Positions 24,507 through 31,813 of a stretch of 64,000 bases of DNA are shown here, piece after piece; position 1 is the stretch's first letter, and the number at the start of each line of letters is the position of its first letter. The DNA lies in the NCBI RefSeq assembly GCF_003323735.1, contig NZ_QOIM01000052.1, positions 1-64,000 of the forward strand, read 5' to 3'. The DNA is from Streptomyces reniochalinae (GTDB taxonomy: Bacteria > Actinomycetota > Actinomycetes > Streptomycetales > Streptomycetaceae). The translations under genes and the position numbers were made by a program. Under the pieces are notes generated by a model that had not been told where the DNA came from, did not search any database, and saw only the letters and a list, made by a program, of their open reading frames with translations.

Positions 24507-25384
24507 CGGGCGGCCCCCTCGGTGGTGTGCGGCGGGCGCGGGGCGCCCTGACCCGTCGGCGTGCCCGGGACTCCCGGCTCTGGCGGGCTCGTCGGACCCG
24601 TCGGCGCGGGCGGCGCGTTGAGGACGGCGCGCATGTCGCGTACGGCGTGCCAGGTGCCCCGCCAGGTGCCGGTGACCTTCGACTTGCCGGCGCGCGGCCG
24701 GTAGGGCACGTCCCGCTCCTCGATCCGCCACCCGGCGTCGGCGGCCCTGACGACCATCTGGAGCGGGTAGCCGCTGCGCCGGTCGGTCAGACCGAGGGCC
24801 AGCAGATCCGTCCGGCGGGCGGCGCGCATCGGCCCCAGATCGTGCAGGCGGACGCCGGTACGGCCGCGCAGCATGCGGGAGAGCGCCAGGTTGCCCGCAC
24901 GGGCGTGCGCGGGCCACGCGCCGCGCGTCTGCGGGCGTCTGCGCCCCAGGACCAGATCGCTGCGTCCCTCGCGTACGGCCGCCACGAACGGCTCCAGGAG
25001 GGAGGGGTCGAGGGAGGCGTCGCAGTCGCAGAAACAGACGATGTCCGCCTCGGCCGCCGTCAGCCCCGCGTGGCAGGCGGCTCCGAAGCCGCGCCGCTCC
25101 TCCCTGACGACCGTGGCGCCCAGCTTTCGTGCGACGGCCGCCGAACTGTCCGTCGAGCCGTTGTCGACGACGATCGCCCGCCAGCCGGACGGGATCCGCT
25201 CCAGCACCCAGGGCACGGCCTGTTCCTCGTCGAGACAGGGAAGGACGACATCGACGGCGGGCACGGGCACGGCCTCCTCCGGGCGGTTCGGTCCGGGTGC
25301 GGACCCGGATCCGAGGGCGGACACGGATGTGGGCCCGGACGCCGTCCCCGGGGGCGGGGCGGCTTCCGGCTGGGGATCGGTCAC
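24503..25384 (-). CDS. Family 2 glycosyltransferase
   Basis: A 293-residue cytoplasmic GT-A enzyme of the polyprenyl-phosphate sugar synthase type. Visible motifs are VDVVLPCLDEEQAVPWVLER (~43-62), IVVDNGSTDSSAAVARKLGA, the DxD-like CFCDCDASLDPSLL (~113-126) and the C-terminal RRSGYPLQMVVRAADAGWRI with VPYRPRAGKSKVTG. There are no membrane helices. GTG 25384 is the first start after a non-protein-like stretch. It is first in the operon and divergent from the response regulator at 25509, so the 124-base gap probably holds both promoters. Confidence 0.88.
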   Translation of the reverse strand: MTDPQPEAAPPPGTASGPTSVSALGSGSAPGPNRPEEAVPVPAVDVVLPCLDEEQAVPWVLERIPSGWRAIVVDNGSTDSSAAVARKLGATVVREERRGFGAACHAGLTAAEADIVCFCDCDASLDPSLLEPFVAAVREGRSDLVLGRRRPQTRGAWPAHARAGNLALSRMLRGRTGVRLHDLGPMRAARRTDLLALGLTDRRSGYPLQMVVRAADAGWRIEERDVPYRPRAGKSKVTGTWRGTWHAVRDMRAVLNAPPAPTGPTSPPEPGVPGTPTGQGAPRPPHTTEGAAR

Positions 25385-25508
25385 GCGGGACACCCTACGG
25401 AGCAGAAAGCGACATTCCGGGCTGCGTGTCCTTACGAAACACGGACATCGCCCGTCTCCGTCAACGGCCCGCCTGCCTCGTCCTCCCGTCCGGTGCCACC
25501 CTGAGCAC

Positions 25509-26348
25509 ATGCAGACACCACCTTCCGGCCACGTCCTGGTGGTCGACGACGACCCGACTGTCGCCGAGGTCGTCGCCGGGTACCTCGATCGGGCCGGTCA
25601 CACCGTCGACCGTGCCGAGACCGGCTTCGAGGCGCTGGAGAGGGCGGCGGCGCGCCGCCCCGACCTCGTCGTGCTCGATTTGATGCTGCCCGGCATGGAC
25701 GGCCTGGAGGTCTGCCGCCGGCTGCGGGAGGAGGGGCCGGTGCCCGTAATCATGCTGACCGCGCTCGGCGACGAGAGCGACCGCGTACTGGGCCTGGAGG
25801 TGGGTGCGGACGACTACGTGACCAAGCCCTTCAGCCCCCGCGAACTGGTGCTGCGCGTCGAGTCGGTGCTGCGGCGCAGCAGGGGCGCGGGCGGCGGCGC
25901 GGGCCACCCCGCACAGGCGGGGCAGACGGCGGGTGCCGGGGATCCGGGCCCCCGGGAGCCGCTGCGGGTCGCGGGGCTGACCGCCGACCCGCGCGCCCGG
26001 CTGGCCACCAAGAGCGGCGCCGAGCTCAACCTGACCGTACGGGAGTTCGACCTGCTCGTGCACCTGCTGCGGCACCCGGCACGCGCCTTCACCCGCGAGG
26101 AGCTGATGCGCGAGGTGTGGGGCTGGGACTTCGGCGACCTGTCGACCGTCACCGTCCACGTCCGGCGTCTGCGCGCCAAGATCGAGGACGACCCGGCCCG
26201 CCCCCGGCTCATCCAGACCGTGTGGGGCGTGGGCTACCGCCTCGCCTCCGCCGACCCCCCGGCTCCGGATGCCCGTCGGACCCCCGAAGACGCGGGCGCC
26301 GGTCAGGCCCCCGCAGACGCGGGCGCCGCCGGGGCCCGGGAGAGCTGA
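25509..26348 (+). CDS. OmpR/PhoB-family response regulator
   Basis: A 279-residue regulator. The receiver domain (~8-120) has the acidic pocket DDD (15-17), phospho-acceptor Asp in LVVLDLMLPGMDG (~58), Thr in IMLTALGDE (~86) and Lys in DDYVTKPF (~108). A Gly-rich linker joins it to a winged-helix Trans_Reg_C domain (~150-250) ending with VTVHVRRLRAKIEDD and QTVWGVGYR. A disordered tail follows. ATG 25509 is the only start fitting the domain. The sensor kinase begins six bases downstream, making a standard two-component operon that probably controls the adjacent glycan genes. Confidence 0.93.
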   Translation: MQTPPSGHVLVVDDDPTVAEVVAGYLDRAGHTVDRAETGFEALERAAARRPDLVVLDLMLPGMDGLEVCRRLREEGPVPVIMLTALGDESDRVLGLEVGADDYVTKPFSPRELVLRVESVLRRSRGAGGGAGHPAQAGQTAGAGDPGPREPLRVAGLTADPRARLATKSGAELNLTVREFDLLVHLLRHPARAFTREELMREVWGWDFGDLSTVTVHVRRLRAKIEDDPARPRLIQTVWGVGYRLASADPPAPDARRTPEDAGAGQAPADAGAAGARES

Positions 26349-26354
26349 GACGCC

Positions 26355-27476
26355 GTGCACGACATGCTGCTGATCGCCCTTTTCGCCTTTCTGGGCGCCG
26401 CCGCCGCGGGGCTGCTCGGCGCGCTGGCGCTGCGCGCGCTGCGGCACCGTTCGCTGATCGTGTCGCTGACGGTCGTCTCCACGGTCACCGTGGTCGCCAT
26501 GTTCTCCGGGACGCTCGTCGTCGCCTGGGCCATGTTCCTCTCCCGCCACGACCTGTTCGTCATCACGACCGTCGTCGCCATGGCGGCCGTCGTCTCGCTG
26601 GCGACCGCGCTGCTGCTGGGCCGCTGGGTCGTCGCGCGCAGCAACGCGCTCACCGCGGCGGCCCGCTCCTTCGGCGACGGCGGCCGCTTCCCCACACCCC
26701 GCGAGGGCGCCGACGACGACCCGGCCGAACTCGCGGCGCTCACCCGCGAACTCGCCGCCACCAGCGAGAAACTGGCCGCCTCGCGCGACCGCGAGCGCGC
26801 TCTGGAGAGCTCACGGCGCGAGTTGGTCGCCTGGATCTCCCACGATCTGCGGACGCCACTGGCGGGCCTGCGCGCCATGTCCGAGGCGCTGGAGGACGGC
26901 ATGGTGGAGGACACCGGGCGCTGTCTGCGGCAGATCCGCGCCGAGGTCGAGCGGCTCAACTCCATGGTCGGCGACCTGTTCGAGCTGTCCCGCATCCACG
27001 CGGGCGCACTGTCGCTGACGACCCACCAGGTGGCCGTGGACGAACTCGTCGAGGAGGCGCTGGCGGGCGCCGACCCGCTCGCCCGCAAGAGCGGGGTCAG
27101 GCTCGTGGGGGACGCGGTGGCCGCCGTCCCCGTCGAGGTGGATCCGGGCGAGATGACCAGGGTCCTGGGCAATCTGCTCGTCAACGCCATCCGCCGCACC
27201 CCGGCTGACGGCACGGTGGCGGTGCACGCCCGCGGTACGGACGAGGCGGTCGTCCTCTCGGTGACGGACGGCTGCGGCGGCATCCCCGAGGAGGACCTGC
27301 CCCGCGTCTTCGACACCGGCTGGCGGGGCACCCACGCCCGTACGCCGCCGGGTGCGGGGCTCGGGCTCGCCATCGTGCGGGGCATCGTCGAGGCCCACCA
27401 CGGCTCGGCGGCGGTCCGCAACGTCACCGGCGGCTGCTGCTTCGAGCTGACGATCCCGGTCACCCAGGCCGGCTGA
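26355..27476 (+). CDS. Membrane sensor histidine kinase
   Basis: The 373-residue partner of the upstream response regulator. Two or three N-terminal helices (MLLIALFAFLGAAAAGLLGA, SLIVSLTVVSTVTVVAMF, VITTVVAMAAVVSLATALLL) leave almost no extracytoplasmic sensor loop, so it probably senses within the membrane. A HAMP-like linker leads to the H-box WISHDLRTPLAGLRAM (phospho-His ~160). The ATP-binding part has NLLVNAIRRTP (N box), VTDGCGGIPEEDL (G1) and GAGLGLAIVRGIVEAH (G2). It starts at GTG 26355. Confidence 0.92.
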   Translation: MHDMLLIALFAFLGAAAAGLLGALALRALRHRSLIVSLTVVSTVTVVAMFSGTLVVAWAMFLSRHDLFVITTVVAMAAVVSLATALLLGRWVVARSNALTAAARSFGDGGRFPTPREGADDDPAELAALTRELAATSEKLAASRDRERALESSRRELVAWISHDLRTPLAGLRAMSEALEDGMVEDTGRCLRQIRAEVERLNSMVGDLFELSRIHAGALSLTTHQVAVDELVEEALAGADPLARKSGVRLVGDAVAAVPVEVDPGEMTRVLGNLLVNAIRRTPADGTVAVHARGTDEAVVLSVTDGCGGIPEEDLPRVFDTGWRGTHARTPPGAGLGLAIVRGIVEAHHGSAAVRNVTGGCCFELTIPVTQAG

Positions 27477-27499
27477 GCGGCGGCGGACCCCCTCGTGGC

Positions 27500-28663
27500 T
27501 CAACGGCCCGACGAGGCGCGCATCTGGGCCGTCGCGAACTCCTTCATGCCCTCGGCGAACCCGATCTGCGCACGCCAGCCCAGCTCGCGGGCCGCACGCC
27601 GCGACGAGGCGGTGATGTGCCGCACGTCACCGAGCCGGAACTCGCCCGTGACGACGGGATCGGGCCCGCCGTAGGCCTCGGCCAGCGCCGCGGCCATCTC
27701 GCCGATGGTGTGCGGCTCGTCGCTGCCGACGTTGTAGGCGGCGAACGCCGCGGCGCTGCCCGCACCACCGCCCTCGCCCGGCTCCCCGACGCCGGTGCCC
27801 GCGCCCGCGCCCGTGTCCGTGCCCGTGCCCGTGCCCGTGTCCGTCTCCGTGCCCGAGACGGCGGCCAGCGCCGCGACGTTGGCCGCCGCCACGTCGTGCA
27901 CGTGCACGAAGTCCCGGCGCTGCGCCCCGTCCTCGTACACGGTCGGCGCCTCGCCGCGCGCGAGGGCCGAGCGGAAGAACGAGGCGACCCCCGCGTACGG
28001 GGTGTCACGCGGCATCCTGGGCCCGTAGACGTTGTGGTAGCGCAGCGAGACGGCACGTCCCCCGGCGGCCCGCGCCCACGCCGCGGCCAGGTGCTCCTGC
28101 GCCAGCTTGGTGGTGGCGTAGGTGTTGCGCGGGTCCGTGGGCGCGTCCTCCCCCACGAGCCCGGGGCGCAGCGCCGCCCCGCACTCGGGACACGGCGGCT
28201 CGAACCGGCCCGCGCGCAGCTCGGACACCGCACGCGGCCCCGGCCGCACCTCCGCGTGCTCGTCGCAGACGTAACGGCCCTCCCCGTAGACGACCATCGA
28301 GCCGGCGAGGACGAGCGAGCGCACCCCGGCCGCCTCCATGCCGGACAACAGCACGGCGGTGCCGTGGTCGTTGCAACTGACGTACGCGGGCGCGTCGGAG
28401 AAGTCCTTGCCGAGCCCCACCATGGCGGCCTGGTGGCACACCGCGTCCACGCCGCGCAGCGCGTCGGCGACGGTGCCGGGGTCGCGGACGTCGCCGACGA
28501 GGCACCGCACGTCCGGCACGGTCGTCGAGGACAGCTCGCCGCGCCCCTCGTGCGCCGACGGCAACAGGGCGTCGAGCACGACCGCTTCGTGGCCCGCCTC
28601 CGTCAGGGCGTCGACGATGTGTGAACCGATGAAACCGGCCCCGCCGGTGACAAGAACGCGCAT
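27500..28663 (-). CDS. NAD-dependent epimerase/dehydratase (extended SDR)
   Basis: A 387-residue sugar-nucleotide epimerase-like enzyme. The NAD motif GGAGFIGSH lies at residues 7-15, catalytic Tyr/Lys in NTYATTKLAQEH (~182-188), and the C-terminal substrate part includes VYGPRMPRDTPYAG and YNVGSDEPHTIGEM. Two inserts are unusual: a Cys-containing loop FEPPCPECGAALRPG (~160), which looks like a knuckle, and a low-complexity Thr/Gly stretch (~280-310) encoded by near-exact 6-bp repeats at 27800-27856. ATG 28663 is chosen because the NAD fold starts immediately. It is convergent with the kinase gene. The substrate is unknown; UDP- or GDP-sugar is likely. Confidence 0.85.
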   Translation of the reverse strand: MRVLVTGGAGFIGSHIVDALTEAGHEAVVLDALLPSAHEGRGELSSTTVPDVRCLVGDVRDPGTVADALRGVDAVCHQAAMVGLGKDFSDAPAYVSCNDHGTAVLLSGMEAAGVRSLVLAGSMVVYGEGRYVCDEHAEVRPGPRAVSELRAGRFEPPCPECGAALRPGLVGEDAPTDPRNTYATTKLAQEHLAAAWARAAGGRAVSLRYHNVYGPRMPRDTPYAGVASFFRSALARGEAPTVYEDGAQRRDFVHVHDVAAANVAALAAVSGTETDTGTGTGTDTGAGAGTGVGEPGEGGGAGSAAAFAAYNVGSDEPHTIGEMAAALAEAYGGPDPVVTGEFRLGDVRHITASSRRAARELGWRAQIGFAEGMKEFATAQMRASSGR

Positions 28664-28763
28664 ATGCACCACGCTAGGCCCGCGAGGCCGCCAGGCGCCG
28701 CCGCACCGCTCCTGTGTCACCGGCCCGTAAGAACCCGCGGACCGCGCACGTGCGCCCGGCCCC

Positions 28764-29579
28764 CTACGGACGTCCCTGCGGCGGCGTTCCGGCCACGCCG
28801 TCGCGCAGGAAACCGACCACCAGGGGCGTCGCCTCAGGGGCGAACTCCTCGAAGTAGGCGTGCCGGGCGCCGGGAATCAGCCGGAGGGCGGCGCCCGGGA
28901 TACGGCCCGCCAGCAGCGGGGCGTTGGCCGTGGGGTTGAAACGGTCGTCCGTGCCGTGCACGACGAGGGTGGGTGCCGCGATGCGGGGCAGCGCCTCCCA
29001 CGCGTCGTGCCCGGCGCTCGCCCTCAGGTGGCGGCGGCGAGCGTGCCCGGGCATCGAGGGATCGCCCAAGGTGTGGAAGGGGCCGGGGTGCCGGGCGGTG
29101 TAGGCGGGGGTGTACATCAGATCGAGCAGCGCCTCGCGGGCCGCCCGCGCGTCCGGCTGTACGAGAGCACGCCGCACCTCGGGACCCCGCTCGATGCCGT
29201 GCGGGGCACCCGGAGAGGTGCAGCCCAAAACGAGCCGGTCGACGCGGGAAGGGTGGTCGGCCGCCAGCCACTGGGCGACCCGGCCGCCCATCGACGTGCC
29301 GTACACGTGCGCCCGTCGGACGCCCGCGTGGTCGAGGACGGCCAGCGCGTCCCGGGCGAAGCCGGGGGTGCTGTAGGAGTCGGTGTCGGGCCGGTCGCTG
29401 CGGCCCGTGCCCCGGTAGTCCCAGACCAGGGTGGTGAAGACCGTGGCGAAGTCGGCCCGTACCGGATCCCACCACCTGTGGTCGTTGGACTGCCCGCTCA
29501 ACAGCAGCAGCGGCGAGCCGCCGGCGCCGTGGACCTCGTAGTGGAGCGCGGCACCGTCGGCCGCGGTCGCGTAGGGCAT
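28764..29579 (-). CDS. Alpha/beta-fold hydrolase
   Basis: A 271-residue soluble hydrolase. The oxyanion region is LLLLSGQSNDHRWWDPV (~24-40), followed by DYRGTGRSDRP. The nucleophile elbow is GTSMGG (Ser ~96), the acid is Asp in VVHGTDDRFNP (~215) and the base is His in GARHAYFEEFAPE (~244). The pattern resembles 3-oxoadipate enol-lactonase-like enzymes, but the substrate is not determinable. It starts 12 bases after the truncated NAD(P)-binding frame on the same strand, so transcription may come from the ECF41-type promoter. Confidence 0.85.
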   Translation of the reverse strand: MPYATAADGAALHYEVHGAGGSPLLLLSGQSNDHRWWDPVRADFATVFTTLVWDYRGTGRSDRPDTDSYSTPGFARDALAVLDHAGVRRAHVYGTSMGGRVAQWLAADHPSRVDRLVLGCTSPGAPHGIERGPEVRRALVQPDARAAREALLDLMYTPAYTARHPGPFHTLGDPSMPGHARRRHLRASAGHDAWEALPRIAAPTLVVHGTDDRFNPTANAPLLAGRIPGAALRLIPGARHAYFEEFAPEATPLVVGFLRDGVAGTPPQGRP

Positions 29580-29591
29580 GCTGTCACGCTC

Positions 29592-29864
29592 TCACGAGGG
29601 AGCGGTCGCGCTCTCACGAGGGGCGCGCACGCCCGAGACGGCCTCCGTCACACCGGTGCCCTTGACCAGGTCGCACACGGCCCACTCGCAGGGGCGCTCG
29701 TCGCCCTCCCGGCGCGGCTTCCTGCTCATCACGCGGACGGGGAGGCCGTCGGCCAGCAGCCGGTCGACGAGCGGACGGCCGAGGGTGCCGGTGCCGCCGG
29801 TCACGAGGACGGGCCCGGCGGGACGGTGGGCGTTCTCGTGCGGGGGAGAGGGCGCGGGTGTCAT
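29592..29864 (-). pseudogene. Truncated NmrA-like NAD(P)-binding protein, probable ECF41 target remnant
   Basis: A good ribosome site (GGAGG) and ATG 29864 lead into a normal N-terminus, MTPAPSPPHENAH then GPVLVTGGTGTLGRPLVDRL, with the Rossmann GGTGTLG motif at ~22-28 and VRVMSRKP. After about 75 residues the family sequence stops and the frame ends at residue 90 (RAPRESATAPS). Intact relatives are about 250-290 residues, so at least two thirds is missing, apparently by a deletion that brought the hydrolase gene close. The product would lack the catalytic half. Confidence 0.75.
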
Positions 29865-29925
29865 CGGTCTGCCTCCGGTTCGGTGGGGGTGCCCGGGACC
29901 TGCCCTGCCGGTGAGGGGGTCCCGC

Positions 29926-29959
29926 ACGGGAGAACCGGACAGCGGCGCGGAATGTGACA
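29926..29959 (-). promoter_or_regulatory. Candidate ECF41-type promoter in front of the truncated NAD(P)-binding gene
   Basis: Read on the minus strand, TGTCACA (29959-29953) exactly matches the -35 element reported for ECF41 sigma factors. It lies 89 bases upstream of the ATG at 29864. A clear CGTC -10 box at the usual 16-base spacing is not seen (GGTT there, CGGT one base earlier), so only the -35 half is firm. Confidence 0.5.
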
Positions 29960-29977
29960 ACGGGTCCCGCGAACGGC

Positions 29978-31027
29978 TCAGACGTCGCTCCGGCCGCCTG
30001 CCCGGACGGTCGCGCCCCACGAGGCGAGCTGCTGCGCCGCGTACTTCAATTTGTCCGGGTTCGCGGTGATCCGCAGGGTCGTGATCCGGCCATCCACGAC
30101 GTCCAGCGACAGCACGCCCAACAGCTGCCCCGCCGCCAGCCCGAGCAGCGCGGGCCCGCCGTTGACCTCGCACGGCACCAGTTCGACCCCGGCCGCGAAC
30201 CGCTCCAGATTTCCGGCCAGGTACCGGGCGACCCGGGCCCGGCCGCCGATCGGACGCCGCGCGGTGTTGACCTTGCCGCCGCCGTCCGCGTACGAGACCA
30301 CGTCCTCGGCCAGCAGTTGCTCCAGCCGCTCCAGATCGCCCTCGCGCGCCGCGGCCACGAACGTCTCGACCAGCCCGCTCCAGCGGCTCCGGTACGGCAC
30401 GGCGGGCACTCCCGCGCGGTCGGGCACTCCCGCGCGGTCGGGCGCTGCCGAGCCTGTCCGTGTCTCCGTCCTGGCGGTCTGCGCGCTCTCGTGGACGGCC
30501 CGCTTCGCCCTCCGGTACAGCTGACGGGAGTTCGCCTCGGAGACGTCCAGTACCTCGGCGATCTCCCGGTGCGGGTAGTCGAAGGCCGCGCGGAGCACGA
30601 ACACGGCACGCTCGGGCGGAGTCAGCCGCTCCAGCAGGACGAGCAGGGCCAGCGAAACGGAGTCGCGCTGCTCGGCCGTCTCCAGCGGCCCGAGCGGGGC
30701 CCCTGCCGCGTCCCGGCCGGCCACCCCGCGCTCCGACGCGACGACGGCCCCGGCGGGCCCCGTCAGCACCGGCTCCGGCAGCCACTGGCCCACGTACCGT
30801 TCACGGCGCACGCGGGCGGACGCCAACTCGTTCAGGCTAAGCCGGGTGACGACCGTGGCCAGCCACGCGCCGGGCGTCGCGACGGCCCCCTGGTCGGCGC
30901 GCTGCCAGCGCAGGTAGGCCTCCTGCACGATGTCCTCGGCGTCGGCCGCCGAACCCAGCATCCGGTAGGCGATCCCGAACAGCCGCCCCCTGTGAGCCTC
31001 GAACCGCGCCACCGCCGCATCCGCCAT
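29978..31027 (-). CDS. sigJ: ECF41-group sigma factor with fused SnoaL-like regulatory domain (SigJ type)
   Basis: The 349-residue protein has region 2 (~7-75: LFGIAYRMLGSAADAEDIVQEAYLRW) and region 4 (~130-180: LTPPERAVFVLRAAFDYPHREIAEVLDVS), plus a C-terminal NTF2/SnoaL-like domain (~225-335). All three ECF41 hallmarks are present: the WLPEP linker (~85), DGGGK in the extension (~255) and NPDKL near the end (~328). In this group the extension replaces a separate anti-sigma factor and both restrains and assists activity. ECF41 genes normally adjoin a carboxymuconolactone decarboxylase, oxidoreductase or epimerase gene that they activate. Here that partner is the truncated gene at 29592. The tandem DRAGVP repeat at ~208-220 is an oddity. 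The symbol follows the usual name for the group. Confidence 0.85.
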   Translation of the reverse strand: MADAAVARFEAHRGRLFGIAYRMLGSAADAEDIVQEAYLRWQRADQGAVATPGAWLATVVTRLSLNELASARVRRERYVGQWLPEPVLTGPAGAVVASERGVAGRDAAGAPLGPLETAEQRDSVSLALLVLLERLTPPERAVFVLRAAFDYPHREIAEVLDVSEANSRQLYRRAKRAVHESAQTARTETRTGSAAPDRAGVPDRAGVPAVPYRSRWSGLVETFVAAAREGDLERLEQLLAEDVVSYADGGGKVNTARRPIGGRARVARYLAGNLERFAAGVELVPCEVNGGPALLGLAAGQLLGVLSLDVVDGRITTLRITANPDKLKYAAQQLASWGATVRAGGRSDV

Positions 31028-31093
31028 GGCCTCAGTCGACCATGCCGCACTCGGCCCGCGATCCGGGCCGCGGGGCCCGGACCGTGGGATCGG

Positions 31094-31795
31094 TCACAGC
31101 TCCTGGGAGGTGAGCCAGGGACGGATGTGGCGGCGGGCGTGGTGGAGACGGGACTTGACGGTGCCCAGGGGGATGCCGAGACGGTCGACGATCTCGGCGT
31201 AGTCCATCTGGCACAGGTCGCGGTAGACCAGGGGCGCCACCAGGTGGGGACTCTCCTGCTCCAGGCGTTCGAGCGCTTCGAGCACGTCCACCTTGGAGCC
31301 CGCGATCACGCTCGTCGTGCGGGGGTCGGGACGGCGCTCGGGCGCACCCGCCTCGTCGGGGAGCGTGGGCTGCTCCGCCGCGCGGCGTTTCAGCTCGCGG
31401 TACTTCTGCCGGGAGCAGTTGGCCACCACGGTGTGCAGCCAGGTGCTGAAGCGGCTGCGGCCCTCGAAGCGGTGGATGTTCCGTGCGACCTGGAGCAGCG
31501 CGTCCTGTGCCGCTTCCTCGGCGTCCTCGCGGTAGAGGAGGAAGCGGCCGCAGCGGCGGACCACGTCGGGACGGATCGCGCGGAGCAGCGCGTCGAGGGA
31601 CGCGCTGTCGCCCTGCGCCGCGAGCAGCGCGAGGGTCTCGGTGTCGGGGGATCGGGGGTCGAAGGTCTCATTGTCGTGAGGTGCGGCGCCTGGGGGGACG
31701 CCCGTGCCGGCTGGTGTGGCCGGGGCGGCCGGAGTGGCCGGTTCGGTCGGGCCGAAGGGCTGGTTCGCGGCGTCTGCGGAAGCCGGGGGACACAT
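31094..31795 (-). CDS. ECF-type RNA polymerase sigma factor
   Basis: A 233-residue sigma factor. A disordered, Pro/Ala-rich N-terminus (~1-50) precedes region 2 (VVRRCGRFLLYREDAEEAAQDALLQVARNI, ~75-105; FSTWLHTVVANCSRQKYREL) and region 4 (LCQMDYAEIVDRLGIPLGTVKSRLHHAR, ~195-222). No anti-sigma gene lies downstream; the next gene is the ECF41 factor 66 bases away on the same strand. Its start codon is only 18 bases from that of the divergent kinase gene, so the promoters must overlap coding sequence or the true start is internal. Confidence 0.85.
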   Translation of the reverse strand: MCPPASADAANQPFGPTEPATPAAPATPAGTGVPPGAAPHDNETFDPRSPDTETLALLAAQGDSASLDALLRAIRPDVVRRCGRFLLYREDAEEAAQDALLQVARNIHRFEGRSRFSTWLHTVVANCSRQKYRELKRRAAEQPTLPDEAGAPERRPDPRTTSVIAGSKVDVLEALERLEQESPHLVAPLVYRDLCQMDYAEIVDRLGIPLGTVKSRLHHARRHIRPWLTSQEL

Positions 31796-31813
31796 CCAGG
31801 CATCATAAGGGGC

